DNA of 64,000 nt from Breviolum minutum Mf 1.05b.01 (GCA_000507305.1 DF239333.1:124001-188000), one strand, 5' to 3'. Shown: positions 13,198-25,641, counted from the stretch's first letter. Numbers and translations: made by a program. The notes: generated by a model from the letters alone, not told the origin.

Positions 13198-13732
13198 GTG
13201 AAGCACTTTGAAGCCTGGTGCTATGTCCACGCAAAACTGGCCAAATTTTTTGCTTCGAATGTAAGGATCTCCCGAAGCCTTGCACGGGAACATATAGGAA
13301 ACCACAGGATCCTCCAGGTATATATGTACGCCTTCTCCATGATTTTCGCTAGTGGTTCAGGTAAAGCAAAGGCTTCGAGAGAAGACGACAAACGGAAGAT
13401 TCTACACTTCATTGCTGGAACTCCTGAGGAGGAGCAACCGACCAACCCAAGAAATCCACTTTGGGGGTAGGGAAATCCCTTCAACATGCGACAGTTTAGA
13501 TTTGGAAAAATCCGAGCCGACATCACTTGTCTCTGATTTTTTGTTGCTTGATTTTCAGTGCGTTTATTTGGGGAAGAAACTTGGCAAATGCCATGGCAGC
13601 CATGGTGTCATTGCAGTTGCAAAGATCCGGACAAGTGCGACTCCACCCTCAAGAGCTGCAGCGTTGATCAGGAGTGGTCCACGAGTCCTCCCTCTGAGTG
13701 CGAAGCGTTTACTTCGATGCAACCTGGTCTTC

Positions 13733-13766
<34 letters not shown>

Positions 13767-13870
13767 GGTCGTGCTACTGTATATATGATTTTCCCCAAGA
13801 ACCTCCGTTCAACTCGCTTTGTTGTGAGTTGTGGGCACGGAATTGGATCATGATTGGCAAGAAGCACTGA
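13198..13870 (+). CDS. Cysteine-rich protein, four phase-matched exons
   Basis: The exons are 13198-13260, 13361-13466, 13559-13726 and 13800-13870, all with AG acceptors and GT donors, and every junction preserves the frame (phases 0, 1, 1). The reading begins VKHFEAWCYVHAKLAKFFAS. It passes through a basic helical stretch (GRFYTSLLELLRRSNRPTQE) and a Cys-rich segment (CHCSCKDPDKCDSTLKSC), and ends near ELWARNWIMIGKKH at a TGA. The start exon is not identified. The third intron is only 73 nt and is largely GTT repeats. The Cys spacing suggests a disulfide-rich or metal-binding module, but no family is recognised. The 13559-13726 exon is also open in other frames; phase decided the choice. 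An alternative continuation at 13886-14062 (KAALSDELSDTWAHRTRIEA) lies in the same frame beyond the TGA. Confidence 0.5.
13727..13799 (+). repeat. GTT microsatellite forming most of an intron
   Basis: About twelve GTT units (13735-13767) occupy half of a 73-nt sequence bounded by a GT donor and an AG acceptor. The exons on both sides join in frame once it is removed. Confidence 0.65.
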
Positions 13871-14707
13871 CTTCCTGCTGCCAGTGGTTTTTTCCTACAA
13901 ATTCCTCCACTTCCCCTTGGATTCCGAATCGCACCGAGGAACAGCCGAGTGCGGCGCACGTTTGCTGCGGGGGCCCTTTACAAGGCGGCCTTGTCTGACG
14001 AGTTGTCGGATACTTGGGCCCACCGAACGCGAATCGAGGCGCTCCAATACTTTTCCAAGATTGTTCAGTCCTGAGGTTCTTAGATTTTCATTGCATATCC
14101 AACTGGAAGACCTGTTCTTGAGTCATATGCAGACGCTTTGTAAAAAGCTGATTTTTGGATTGGTGATTTGACATGTTCACCTAATGATTCCACTGGCTTA
14201 CTGTAGAGATCCAAGTCACTGAAGCCTGTATAGGGAAGCTGATCCAAGAATCATACCTAGTGTATGCACAAGGCATCAATTTGAACCTTTCCATCAGCCG
14301 GAGTCCCAACAGAATCACCATGCAAGTGCATGATAATATATGAAACCCTGGTTTTTGGGACTCTGGACCAGGGGGGCCACGGCCCATGATGTACATATGA
14401 TCATATATGATCAAATATTATTTCAACTATTCCTACAAGATCCACGTATGCAAAAATGAACGCTCAAAGTTGAAACAGCAAGAATGTTCGCAATCGCCGT
14501 TTGGTTCAAAAATCGCTCGGAGGCTCTTCAGACAACAATATGTTGCAAAATTTGTCCTTAAATGTCAATCCTTTTTTGTAGGTCCTTTTTCTCTAGCAAT
14601 CAAGATCGCGATGTACTCGTCGATGTCGTTTTAAGCAAACAGCTGCTTTGATCAAGTAAAATTCCAACACTCTGGGTCAGAAGTCTTGAGTTAATTTGTC
14701 TTCCTAG

Positions 14708-15085
14708 CTTACGTGCCCGTCCGATCAGATCCTCATTTTGAGAACACTCCCAAATGACTGGGTTGGGTATGATGGCAAAACCTTGCTGAAGTTGCCCGTA
14801 GATTCCAAGCAAGTGTTTGAGTTGCGAGAAGCAAAGTCGGTCTCAGGTTGCAGAAAGGGACCCTCAAAGGGACCGTCCTCGTGACCGTTCGAGGGAACGT
14901 GCCAGTGAACGTGAGAAGAAGACTAAGACACGTGACAACTCTCGCCACCGGCGCTCCGAGCGGCCAGCAGACAGGCCGAAGAAGGAGAAGCCTGTCATAA
15001 CTCTGAAGGAAGGCCGTGACCCAGGACAGCCACCGTCCATACTGGGCCAACAATTGCAAACCCTGAGGGAAAAGCTTGCCCCGTT
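14708..15085 (+). CDS. Arg/Asp/Glu-rich (RD-type) protein fragment
   Basis: The first part (14708-14797, after a 'cctag' acceptor) reads LTCPSDQILILRTLPNDWVG and then YDGKTLLKLP. The second part starts at 14847 after 'tctcag' and reads VAERDPQRDRPRDRSRERAS, continuing REKKTKTRDNSRHRRSERPA into a Lys/Pro tail. The two frames differ and would be joined by a very short (49-nt) GT-AG intron, so a frameshift is an alternative. Alternating Arg with Asp/Glu/Ser is typical of RNA-processing proteins (RS/RD domains). That role is inference from composition only. Confidence 0.5.
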
Positions 15086-15491
15086 TCATAGAGATATGAT
15101 ATGCACCACAATCTTAAGGTCTAGTCAAGAAGATTCCGTGCTTATAGGGAAAAATATAGTGAACATCCGGGCTGACCACTGGATGACTTTCAACACTTCC
15201 CTTCGAGTGACATCTTGCTCCTCCAACAAAAAACAGCAGAAGCTGTCACAATCCATTTGCAAAGTAAAATCACATCACTGCCCTTTACATTTGCCCAAAC
15301 ATAGCTGCTTGCATTCTTGTAGCTGGAAAACGCAGTGGAAAATTAACGTTATGCAGTTGAGTTTTTTGTGGCCCTAAGCCACAATGTAAAATGACAATGG
15401 GCAGTCAAAGATGTCGCAGTATGGCACATGCTCTAAAGCAGTGCCATTGAATCCACAAAAAATTGCTCCAGCAACAAAGTCTCGGAGACAT

Positions 15492-16123
15492 CTAGGCGTC
15501 GGGCGTGAAAAGGATCGTGCCGGTATACCCAATTGGGTTTGTGTCAATCGAGTGGAACATCATGTTTAGAGCAGGCAAGTTGCTATTGCACCACGGACGT
15601 TCTTGATGCTGGGTTGCAGCCCACGCAGGCAAAACTGAAAAGTCCTCAGCAGGAAGGATTGCGGCATGCTGAATCTTGGACACGTCCTTGTCGTTCGTAT
15701 CCTCTTGTTAGAGCACCGGTCTTGCTACCCACTTCAAAACGCCTTTGCTTCCTATCACAATAAACCGAAATCTCCGGCCGCCAACTTCTAGTTTTGAACT
15801 CACCAGCCAAACTTGGAATCAGTTCCTTGGTCAGGGTTCCTGGAAGCACAAACTGCGGCCAATGTTTTATGTAGGAGTGGCCCGTGGCCCTTCATGTTCT
15901 GACGGAGTAGATGCAAAATTGTGCTTGCCTCAACGCCATCGTGATTGGACGACATTAGTGAAGTAAATGCAAGAGGAGTTGTGTTGTCACTGAAGCCAGG
16001 CTCAAAAGCAACTTGATGGTTGGCATAACTGATGAGGGGTTCAGGGACTAGATGTGTTCCATGACCGATGATACCTTGTGGAGCACGTGATGTTGGTTTC
16101 GTACTGTGAAGGTGACTTGCGCT
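15492..16123 (-). pseudogene. Broken minus-strand coding relic
   Basis: Read on the minus strand, coding-like sequence runs from about 16123 down to a stop at 15492 but changes frame twice. The segments include GIIGHGTHLVPEPLISYANH and EASTILHLLRQNMKGHGPLL (frame 1), LPGTLTKELIPSLAGEFKTR (frame 2), and AAILPAEDFSVLPAWAATQH (frame 3). A TGA interrupts the upstream continuation at 16124-16126. Breaks fall near 15.84 and 15.69 kb without good splice signals. It is one of few minus-strand coding signals here. A decayed mobile-element ORF is my preferred guess; a real gene with unrecognised introns is possible. Confidence 0.45.
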
Positions 16124-16348
16124 TCAGGAAGGTGTTTTCGTCGATTTGGTGTTAGCACCTTTGGGCGGACATGTGTGTTTTTATTGTTTGTTCCTGCTGC
16201 ACAACTAACAATAAACCGCCAATCTTTTGATATACGGAAAATAGCGGTGAATCTATGCACGCACCCGTAGAATTTAGACTGTAGATAATTAGATATTGCT
16301 TCTATCAGTTGTGCACACCTGCGTTTGCGTCGGTTGCTTTTTTTGAAG

Positions 16349-16510
16349 ATGCCAACCAAGGATTTGCAAAAGCTCTTGAAGGAATTTCCCGATGTGACTC
16401 TGATCAGTTGGGAGGTGTGTGACCCATGGAAGGGCAAGTGTTCAGATGAAGAAGGACGCATCCCAACCCCTGATACCCCGGATATGCATATAAGATTTTC
16501 TTGTTTGTAA
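16349..16510 (+). CDS. Short open frame / exon (unrecognised)
   Basis: An ATG after 'ttttgaag' opens MPTKDLQKLLKEFPDVTLIS and then WEVCDPWKGKCSDEEGRIPT, to a stop at 16510. The frame is protein-like, but part of it is open in a second frame. It lies just upstream of the first ankyrin-like exon and could belong to that gene. Confidence 0.3.
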   Translation: MPTKDLQKLLKEFPDVTLISWEVCDPWKGKCSDEEGRIPTPDTPDMHIRFSCL

Positions 16511-16754
16511 GCTAAAGGATTGGTTTGTCAACCAAGACTTTGATGTCTACTCTATAAAGCTATTTGTGTTACACGTGATTCAGTGATTCGTCTGGAATTC
16601 CGAATTCGGATATGGGCCCATTCTCTTCTTGGTTTTTGACGTTGTTTGCATGTGAATTGCTGTTTCTGATTGCCTTGGAGGCGCTTGATTGGTGGGAAGG
16701 GCACTCGCTGATCCACAGGACCAAGCCCCCAACTTACCTCTTCCCGATGGTCAG

Positions 16755-19700
16755 AGAGAGATCTGAGGCGAAAGATGGTGGCATTAGCGATGGTGCTACT
16801 CCGGTCTATGCTGCCGCGATGACACTTGGAAAATGAAAAAGTTGAGGACATTTGAGCAATGGAATGAATGGTTGGAGTACATCGCCTGTTGAAGTGAACC
16901 CCATTTTACAATGTAAAACACAACTTTACTTACAAAAGCAAACGCTTGTGAAGTACAATATATTGTAATTCATTTTATGCAAATACCAGTTACAACTATG
17001 GTTATTGTTCATACAGTGTATAGATATGTCAATGAATTTGGTTGGAGAAAACCACACACATGCAGAGAAATAGATTTTAGATAGAATTATTCAGTGTTGG
17101 TGCTGTGTTGGGTTCTATCACTGTCATCCATTTCCAAAAATTGTTTTCTCACGATATCGAACATTCGTAATACCAGTTTTCTTTGTAGCATGACCGCAAC
17201 ATTTTTCCCGTTGTAATTGATGTGTTTATCTGTGCCAGCACGCCCATCGAAGACGCCATAGCACAAGAGCAGCAGCAACAACGACAACAACAACGACAAC
17301 AACGACAACAACAACAACAACAACAACAACCTGCAACCCGCGACCCAAAACCCCAACTCACAACCCACAATGACGAAAAAAACAACATCAATTTTGATTT
17401 GTGTTGGGTATTTTTGTAATCTGGGTGGCCAACAATTGGGGTTACAAACCCGCCAAATGTTGAAATAATGTTGTTTTTCCTTTGCATGCGAGCTGAACCA
17501 AGGAAAAATCACGTGAAAACTTTGAAGTTTCTCTTGGAGGCATGGTTTTATGGGTCAGTTTTGGACTTGGGAGGTGGGTAAAGATCAGGAGGTTTCAAGC
17601 CTCCAAGTGAAAGGGATAGGTTTTCGGTTTGTACGTTAGGTGATTTTTGTTTGAAAGAGTTTTCCTGTATATAATGGTCTCTTTGGATGTTTTATCTTCA
17701 CTAAATGATATTTACCCTGCATTCGGCCTCCTTCAAGTACTGTATCAGTTTGGCCCAACAGCAATGCAAGTAACCTCAACAGTGATGTCAGATTTTGTTT
17801 CTGTGACCTTTCAAATGTTGTTTATTTTCCTCTGTTTTGGGTGGAAAGTTCAAATTTTTACTATGATATGTTCAAAAGGATTGAACTTGAAACTACCATT
17901 TGGGAATATATCGATGGCAATTCACGCTAAAGAGAAAAGATCCGGTTGCCCACAGTGTTCAAATACCGGATTGCAAATTTTATCCAAATGACATTTGGCG
18001 GCTTTGTCGTAGGATTGGCCATGCCCCTAGATTCACCTCCTTCTTCATGTGTGATCATCATCCAAGTCGTTGGTAATGGTTGTCCATATGGGTTGATTGA
18101 GTTTCCCTTTCCCTGTGTGTGGTGGGCAAATTTTACGTGAAACATAGCAGATGGAGATGTGGACTACGGCGGGAAAGAGATATTTCTTTTGGAGGTCACG
18201 ATTTTAAGTTCCAAGTTGGTTTTCGGGAATGCATCTTACTGTTGATCTAGTGATCTTCATTAAGAGACATCCAAGGCCAACGTTCAAATTGACAAAGCCA
18301 AGAACGATGGTGCCACTGCGGTAGGTGAACTCAGTGGGATATGGATGTGGCAATTTCAGCTTGCCGATCTGTAAAGATTCGTACGTAAAATTTAAAAGGG
18401 AGGAAACTTAGAGACCTTTGTGAGATAAGATCCCTGGCATTTTGACTTGAAAGTGAAGCACTTGTTGGTGCCCAACCGAAACCGATACCTTGCAGATTCA
18501 CTTTTTGTAGGTACCTCAACATGGTACCTTCGGGTCCTATTCTTGACAAGGCAATCCTTGGATAGGAATCCAAGAGGGACTGTAGAGCCCCTTTGTGTTA
18601 AGTGGAAATTTTCATACTTGATCAGTTTTAGAGACTCTGACTTTTCGGAGATTTCAAGTTAAGCAAGTGTTCAGTTGCCCGGTGGTTTGGAAGTCTTTCC
18701 CCTAGGAGCATCCCATAACTCCAGGGCCCCAAACCGCCAATGATGCGATGCAATGGTCAACTATAGTGCTTCAGTGGTGGTTAGATGGTTGGTGTTTGAG
18801 CAATGCTGTATCATTGTCCAAGGAATGCTGTATCCCCGAAGCAGTGCATAGTATAGCACTTGAACAATTTGAGCAATGCTGTATTCTTGGTACGTAGCAG
18901 GAAAAAATCAGTTTTAGAAACCAGGTTATATCTACAACCACTTACAATCCCAATGTAACATCATTGACAAAGTGGGTGAAATAGCCCAGTGAGTCTTATG
19001 ACTGATCATGCTAGAGATCATCCAAGTACTGGGTGGTGGTTTCAACTATTTTTTTTTCACCCCTACCTGGGGAAAAGATCCAATTTGACTAATTTGATTA
19101 ATATGTTTCAGATGGGTTGAAACCACTAACTATAGGTAACCATCATCAATACCCCCCTTTGCGAGGTGTTCATTGCTACGCAATTCGGCAGTGCTGATGC
19201 CTTGCCTCTTGGTGCGCATGAGATAGCTGGGAAGACAACATTTGATTTGGAGCACGGCAATAGGAAGTATCAGTCGAATTGGTTGTTGTGCGTTTCCTTA
19301 AGTTTCTTGTTTTTTTTGGTAGACAGGGATGCAAAATACCCTGGCAGCCTGATATTGAATCTTTGATGAATTGTCCAGGGATATATCGGACCAGGAATCT
19401 CCTGCACTCTACGATTAGTGATTGTTACATTCCATTGAGGGAAGTCCTATGAACCAACCAGTACTCATGGATGGGATCTCCTTGGTATTTTTTTGTGGTT
19501 TGAGTGACTTTGAAGCGAGCCAGTGTTGTGATGTTTCAATGTTTGACCTGACTTCGGAGAAGAGCTGAATTTTGCAGATATACAGTATCAGTTGAATTGT
19601 TGAAATCATCTATGCTATAAGTATATATACACATATATATATATATACACGTATATGTATACACATATTGTGATTGCTTGTGAACAACGGAGATGTAGGT

Positions 19701-22700
19701 GGAAGAAAGATCCCTACTTTTTGCGTAAAGCCTGTGGGGTGTCTTGAAGACTGTGTCGGTTTCACCTTAAGCAAGACCCAAGTTGACTCACAGGAAGTCT
19801 TTCAGGTGAAAGTTGGGTCCCAAGGCTCAACATCCATTATGAGGCATTGCTCCATGTGCTAAGTTCAAGTGCAATCCAAACAAGCACCGTTTGGATGTAC
19901 AAAACCCTGTAGATAATGGGATAAACTACCAACCTCAACATGTAATCATGGGACCATTCCTATAACCGTTTTCGGCAGCATCCCGGTTCCAATCCCCCCG
20001 CAGGTTGGATTTTAACAAATGGTTAGAGTAAGGTACACCTCAAAAATCTAACATACATACCAAAAATTGCCATTTTGTTTAGAACATTACCTTTTCCAAA
20101 CCATCATTTTGGATATCCGTGTTAGTTTTCAGGGGTGTATATTTTCGATTGTTCCTGGTAGAAGTAGCAAGTGGAAGTGTTTCCCACCATCAAGCTTAAG
20201 GATTATTTATCGCTTCCTAGCGGTCACTCTTACTGGAGGTGCACCCTGTACATCTCTGCCTAGGATGTTACACTGCGATAACCTAACATAGCAATGGAAC
20301 ATGGATCCTTTGAAAATGTATTTCCTATTGAAAATAGGGATATCCCATTGCTAGGTTAGTTTACCAGATGGTAATTGAAAGATGATTTGTCTCCTGTCCA
20401 TCAGGACAGAACTTCTATCATCGAATGCTGATCCCAACTTAGCGCGACAAGATGATGGAGTGACGCCTGTCTACATGGCAGTGCAAAATGGACACTTCAA
20501 GGCGTTGTGGTTGCAGAAGATCCGGGAGAAGGAATTTTGGGGCAAGATTTGGTCGATGTAGGAAACCACTACAGCCTAAGAGAATCAGATGTTAGAGACT
20601 TTTGAATGTAAGTGAACTATTTAAATATAGTAATGATGATCTTAAAGTATTTGGACAAATTTGTTCATAGACTTGGATAACTTTAGGGAATCCTCTACAC
20701 TTTCGCTTCACATGTTTATTTTTTTCACCTGTGACCCATGGAAAGTTGGACTTCCGGGGCCTGCGATTTCCAAACGATACATTTTTGGGGAAACCAGGAT
20801 ACTTTAAAGACCTCACCTGACCTGACAGGAAATCGATGTAAAATGGATGTAGACAAATGGTAGTTTAGCACAGAATTTTGCTACAAGTACTACAACTTTA
20901 GACAGCAACCCTTGATGTTGATTTGCAATGCTCCTAGGCTCTGTGGGGATCACAGTCAACTAAGTATATAACTAGGCAGACAAATAGAAAGGCCAGAGAG
21001 AGGTTCATTCATAGCTGCGACGGCTTTGTATCATGTTTATCGTCCAACTACTATTGAAACACTTTGTTTTGGGTGATGTGAATATGTTTGGATATTTTGC
21101 TCTCCCTTGAGGGTAGATGTTAATTAATTTCAGATGTCTTCCCGGTATATGTTTTTGGAAGGATTTCGCTGGGAAAGTTAGTGGGAAAGTTCAGCAATGC
21201 TGTCAGGAGTTGAAGATGTTGCTGGAAGCAAAAGCTGAGCCTCAACGGTTGACTACCAAAGGAATCGAGTCGTGCGAGGCGTTCGTTGTTTAGGTCTAAG
21301 TGCTCAACATCCATCGAAAAACATACATAATCACCCGAGGATACCTCATGATCTTTGATTAGTGGCTTGGCTTGGTTGATTGATTACACTATGCAAAGAT
21401 TCTCTGGATTGGGAATAGTTCTGTTTAATGTCGAGATGTTTTAACAACATGGTGTCCTTATCCATGTTATTGTTTCATATTGTTTCAATACATGTACATG
21501 TGTTCACCGTGCGTACGTGTATCCTGTAGGCGTGTTGACAAATAGAGACATTTGGTGACTGATTTCAGATCATCAACCAAGTGGGGAAAGCCATCGACCT
21601 CGAACCGACAGTGCAGCCTTGCAGTTGGTAAGGGCTGATAGACGGAAATGTTTATTTCCAGGTGATCCATGTATTCTACGTCCTCTATCCCTAGGAGGAA
21701 CAACCCAACTGGCAACATAACCCAAAAGAGGGGAGAGAATGGAGAGAAAAAGCTTTTCCTGTTGGTATGTAGTTCTAAGTCGCAAAATTTGCCCGTTTTT
21801 TTCGTGGCTAAAAACCGGCACCGGTGCCCAATCTCCCAGGAGCTGCACCGTTGCATTTGGCAGTGCAACTGGAAAAGGTGGAAGCTGTGAAGCTTCTGTT
21901 GCAACACAAGGTGCTGTGGACCCGTTGGTTGGACCTCACCGTTGTCAGAGGGGTTACAGTAAAACCGTGCTCACCGCAACGGTGTGTTTTTTTGCAATTT
22001 CCTCAGATGGATGGCTAGACCAAAACGCCAAATGGGCTGCCGAAATGATGAGGTTGCCTCATTGAACCCGATCAAATCATAGAGTCTTTAGAGGATTTTG
22101 GAGAGGCTTCAGAGAGTCCATGGCTGTTTGTTTTGCACAAGGGGTGGGGTTCGCATCCTCTTGCATGAGGCGGATCCCAATTTAGAAACTGAGCAAGGGC
22201 AAAGACCTTTGTCCTTAGTGAAAGCCAGTTACTCGGGTCTTGAACTGAGTCGACGTGGCTGCATGTTTTTTTTGTTTCCGGAGAATGCTACATATTATTG
22301 TATATTTTTGTTGGGATTTCACCTACAATGAGGTTTTCCATACTGCTTAGATGAGTACCTGAACTGTAGGTACTAGTAATTGAAGAGCCTGGTGAAAGGA
22401 GAACGTTTTTTGGAGGGTTGATTCTTTTCCCGCTGATAGGACACCGCCCAACTAGAACAGTTTCTACCATTGATAGTATATAGCCATCAAGGTACATTAT
22501 GATGTGTGTAGTGCAGTGTTTCTTTCAGGCTCGTTGTTTTTTAGTGCTTAGCCAACTTTGCTCTCCTGACTTGCCCCAAGCACCCCTGTGGGATCTTGGC
22601 GACGAGTCCTGAGATCATGAGGCAACTGATATCAATATGACGAAAGATAGACTCACATCCAGAATTTTTGGGAAGACATGTTGGCTTTGTTGTCCAACGC

Positions 22701-23345
22701 AATTTCCATTATAAATATATAATGTACAGTCTAAGTGCAAGGGTCTTTGTTTGAGATTTCTCCAAATTGCGTAAATACCTGTTGATATCCTGTCATTTGC
22801 GATTTGCTACGAAGGATTGCAGTTGTGAATGGTACATGAATAGCATGCAATCTCCCTGACCGATCCTCCGAAACTAAAATGTCTATGAAACCTGGAGAAA
22901 AGAGTAAGTCCAAGACATCTTCAACTGTTTCCAGGGAAAATCTCATCCCCCTCAAAACAGCAACAGAATACAATTACAGTATATTATCTTACATATACAC
23001 ATTATATATGGATCATATCATATACAATGTAATACAATCATCATATATTCTAGATATATACAAATCACCTCGAACCCTATTATATATGTTATATATATCA
23101 CCCCAAAGTGATATATACCCTTATAGCCTTATATATAGATCACCCCAAACCCCCAAACCCCACTTTCACCTTTCGCAGGTTCCAAACTCCGCCAGCTCCT
23201 CACGGATGCTGGCGCCGTTTCGGCGCCCAACGCCGACGCCTTGGCGACGGAGACTTCGACGCCCAAGGCGTCGGGGAAAAAACCCAAGGCCAAGGCGAAG
23301 GCCAGCTTTGCAGAAGCATCTTCCAATGTGACTGGGCTCCATTAA
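16755..23345 (+). CDS. Ankyrin-repeat protein gene
   Basis: Ankyrin repeats mediate protein-protein contacts; the partner is unknown. Six downstream exons join in phase: 20405-20501, 21207-21261, 21840-21923, 22007-22052, 22142-22236 and 23179-23345. Repeat signatures include NADPNLARQDDGVTPVYMAV, ELKMLLEAKAEPQ, AAPLHLAVQLEKVEAVKLLL and VRILLHEADPNLETEQGQRP. The last exon continues SKLRQLLTDAGAVSAPN, then a Thr/Ala/Lys-rich tail (KASGKKPKAKAKASFAEASS) and TAA at 23343. The donor after 20501 is GC and the one after 21261 is best read as GA; the others are GT. An upstream exon, 16755-16828, carries DGATPVYAAAMTLG, and a weaker one near 19166-19276 carries AGKTTFDLEHGNRK. The links between these and 20405 are not resolved and the start is not found. 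The 3' half is well supported; the 5' extent is not. Confidence 0.75.
17258..17332. repeat. CAA/CGA triplet microsatellite
   Basis: A CAA run with CGA interruptions, inside a probable intron of the ankyrin gene. Read in frame it gives poly-Gln, but the flanking sequence shows no supporting exon borders. Confidence 0.8.
17420..19030. other. Probable intron or spacer; no exon supported
   Basis: AT-rich sequence with only short unrelated open frames. Around 18.80-18.89 kb the phrase 'gagcaatgctgtat' recurs in a local tandem duplication. I see no protein-like frame with both splice borders. Confidence 0.4.
19033..19132. repeat. Hairpin repeat family C, copy C2
   Basis: Left 'gtggtggtttcaacta' and right 'gttgaaaccactaac' are inverted repeats. 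The core resembles C1 ('cacccctacctggggaaaag'). It lies just upstream of the weak ankyrin-like exon at 19166. Confidence 0.65.
20034..20140. repeat. Hairpin repeat family D, copy D2
   Basis: Left 'tacacctcaaaaatctaaca' is complementary to the right segment around 'tgttagttttcaggggtgta'. The centre contains 'catacataccaaaa' against 'ttttggatatccgtg'. It is an intronic member of family D. Confidence 0.65.
20285..20365. repeat. Repeat family D, copy D3
   Basis: It shares 'aaaatgtatttcct' and 'gttagttta' with D1 and has inverted ends 'tagcaatgg' and 'ccattgcta'. It lies about 40 nt before the ankyrin exon acceptor at 20405. Confidence 0.5.
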
Positions 23346-23383
23346 AAGAGTGGTTGTTGTATGATGTTGTTGTATGATGTTGT

Positions 23384-23495
23384 TATATGATGTTGATGTT
23401 GATGTTGATGTTGATGTTGATGATGTTGTATGATGTTGTATGATGATGATGATGATGATGATGATGTTGTTGTTGTTGTTGTTGTTGTTGTAGCT
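23384..23495. repeat. GAT/GTT triplet microsatellite after the ankyrin stop
   Basis: GTTGAT-type units pass into GAT and then GTT runs, starting about 40 nt after the stop codon, so it probably lies in the 3' untranslated region or spacer. Confidence 0.85.
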
Positions 23496-24143
23496 GTATT
23501 GGTGTTGTTTGGAAATAATGTATGATTTTTGATTTGTTCTTACCAAGATCGAAGTTCAACCTTTGTATATTGGTATGACTCCTGAGGGGAGTTGATGGAA
23601 TGGATTTAGATCATGTTACGGTTGGTGCTTGTGCAAGTCATGCAGGTGCATTGATGATTTTGGTCTTTGGTGCGGAAACTGTCTAACCGTCATTTGAGGG
23701 CATCACATGGTCATATGGTACGTACTTCACACGAGCACAACTATAGGAAACAACCACAAATCGACACGTGCAGTATATCAGTAGAATGCATGCATTCACC
23801 AGAAGAAGGGCCCAGCATCAAAGACACTGAATTACAGTAACCTGGGGACCTTCTACCTTCACAGGTTGGTTCTGCAATCCGTGAGGGTTGACCTTTTTTG
23901 GGTTCTTATCATTGCAGACGAACTCATCGAATAGTTAGATGCCAAAGAATCCAAGGATTCCAGCGTTAGATTCCATCAATTTTGTTAGTGTTATGGGTGC
24001 CCTTTCCTGTTGGTCATAAAAGGTGTTTTCCATCCATTCTTCGATGTTTATATTATGCAGACAGCTGATATTTCTTATTTGTCCATATATTTGTCAGAAT
24101 ATTTATTTATGTAAGTTCTAAGTATGCGGTAAATCTCCTGCAG

Positions 24144-24272
24144 ATGCATGCCATCCAGTGAAAAGCCTCACAGTCCTGCAGGGTACAAAACTGCTACTAT
24201 GGCTTTTGAGCCAAATCCCAGTTGGTATAAGGTTCACTGTTTGGAAGATGAAGCGGAACAAAAAATTAGTAG
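24144..24272 (+). CDS. Candidate exon with internal ATG
   Basis: After a 'ctgcag' acceptor, an ATG at 24148 opens MPSSEKPHSPAGYKTATMAF and then EPNPSWYKVHCLEDEAEQKI, ending at an AG|GT donor in phase 2. The reading is protein-like and GC-richer than its flanks. It follows the ankyrin stop by 0.8 kb, so it could be the 5' part of a separate gene. No downstream partner is identified. Confidence 0.4.
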
Positions 24273-25641
24273 GTTCTCTAAATCAATTATTATGCTAGTG
24301 TTTTTAATATAATTGTGAAAATCGTTGATTGCTTCCCAGGAAAATGAGATAATGAACAAGAAACGATCCTACGTTTGGCAGTATGTGCGATGCGTTGATT
24401 GGCTATTGTATGTTTTGAATACACATAAATACAGACACATGACTTCATGGACAACTCCAAGAGATTATTAATGGGGTGAATCAGCTCGAGGTCTCTCGAC
24501 AGATTGGCATGATGGGTGCCTATGATCTCTTGGAAAACTGATCGATAGAAAAAAACAAAGCAAGCAGATGCGTGCCAATGGAAGGGTGGAAGACATTGAA
24601 AGTGTAAGTGGAAAGGGTGAGTACCTGGTAATTTTTTGTGTCCTTTCCGGGATGGTGATTTGTGACCCCTTTTAAAGGTTAAGTGACCTCCAACGTTTGG
24701 GGATAAAAACGTCACTTTGAATCACCTGGTATTCTGAGTCTGCTGCCCTTGAAGTTGAAGCTATTGTACCATGCTATGGTCCATCAAGTCCAGATGTTAA
24801 TCTCCAGGTTTAAAACGGGGATAGGCATCAACATACTAGTAGGAATTTGTATGCCCATCACGTATAATACATATACGTGTATATTCTATGTGCATAGAAT
24901 TGTATAGATACATTCATATACCGTGACTATCAATAATCATGGAGGACACACGGGAAATGTGCCAAGATGTGCGAAAGCTACTCAAAACCCCTTTGACCTT
25001 GATTTTGGATAAATGATTTACTGTTATCCCACAGCAATCCGACAATCTCTGCCAGAGAATATTTGGGTCATTGACATTTGACACAGCTGTTGATTGTCAA
25101 AGGGTCACTAGAGTTGTGTTGAAAGGATATCCGAAATCTATCAAATTTAGGCACATTTGGAACGGACTACTTCATCCCTTGACAAAGGGGTGATGACCGT
25201 AATGGGTGTGTGAAATGGGTGCGGAGTCGAGCTTGTTGAATTAATTTCAGGGTTCGTTGGCTTTAGTGATTGGATCCTTGGTCGTTTTGTGAATGCAGAC
25301 GTTTAGCGGATAGACTTGGGTTTTGTATGCAGACGTTTTGACCTTTGACAAATGAATGTCAGGACACAGAAATGCAAGACGACAGATTCCGAAAGAAGAA
25401 CTTGTAGTTGGGAACTACTCAAGGATTAAACTGTTATAATTTAGTGTGTTAATCGAAATATATTCGTGATTCGGAACTTTACTTTAGTTTTTAGTTGATT
25501 CGGCACTCTTTGTACTTCCTGATTTCCCTATATACCTTTTTTTGAAAGACATCACACAAGACACAAAGAGATGTTACTTTTGAAACAACAATTCTGCTGA
25601 GACTTTGCCCCCCGCCACTGGGAACACTGGGTCCCGTTGCC

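Noticed and set aside
17222..17419. Poly-Gln open frame
   Set aside because: It is the CAA/CGA microsatellite, with no exon borders and no in-phase neighbour.
24290..24715. 141-codon minus-strand open frame
   Set aside because: AT-rich with no splice borders or recognisable pattern, and its 3' end is intron-like. Not supported over chance.
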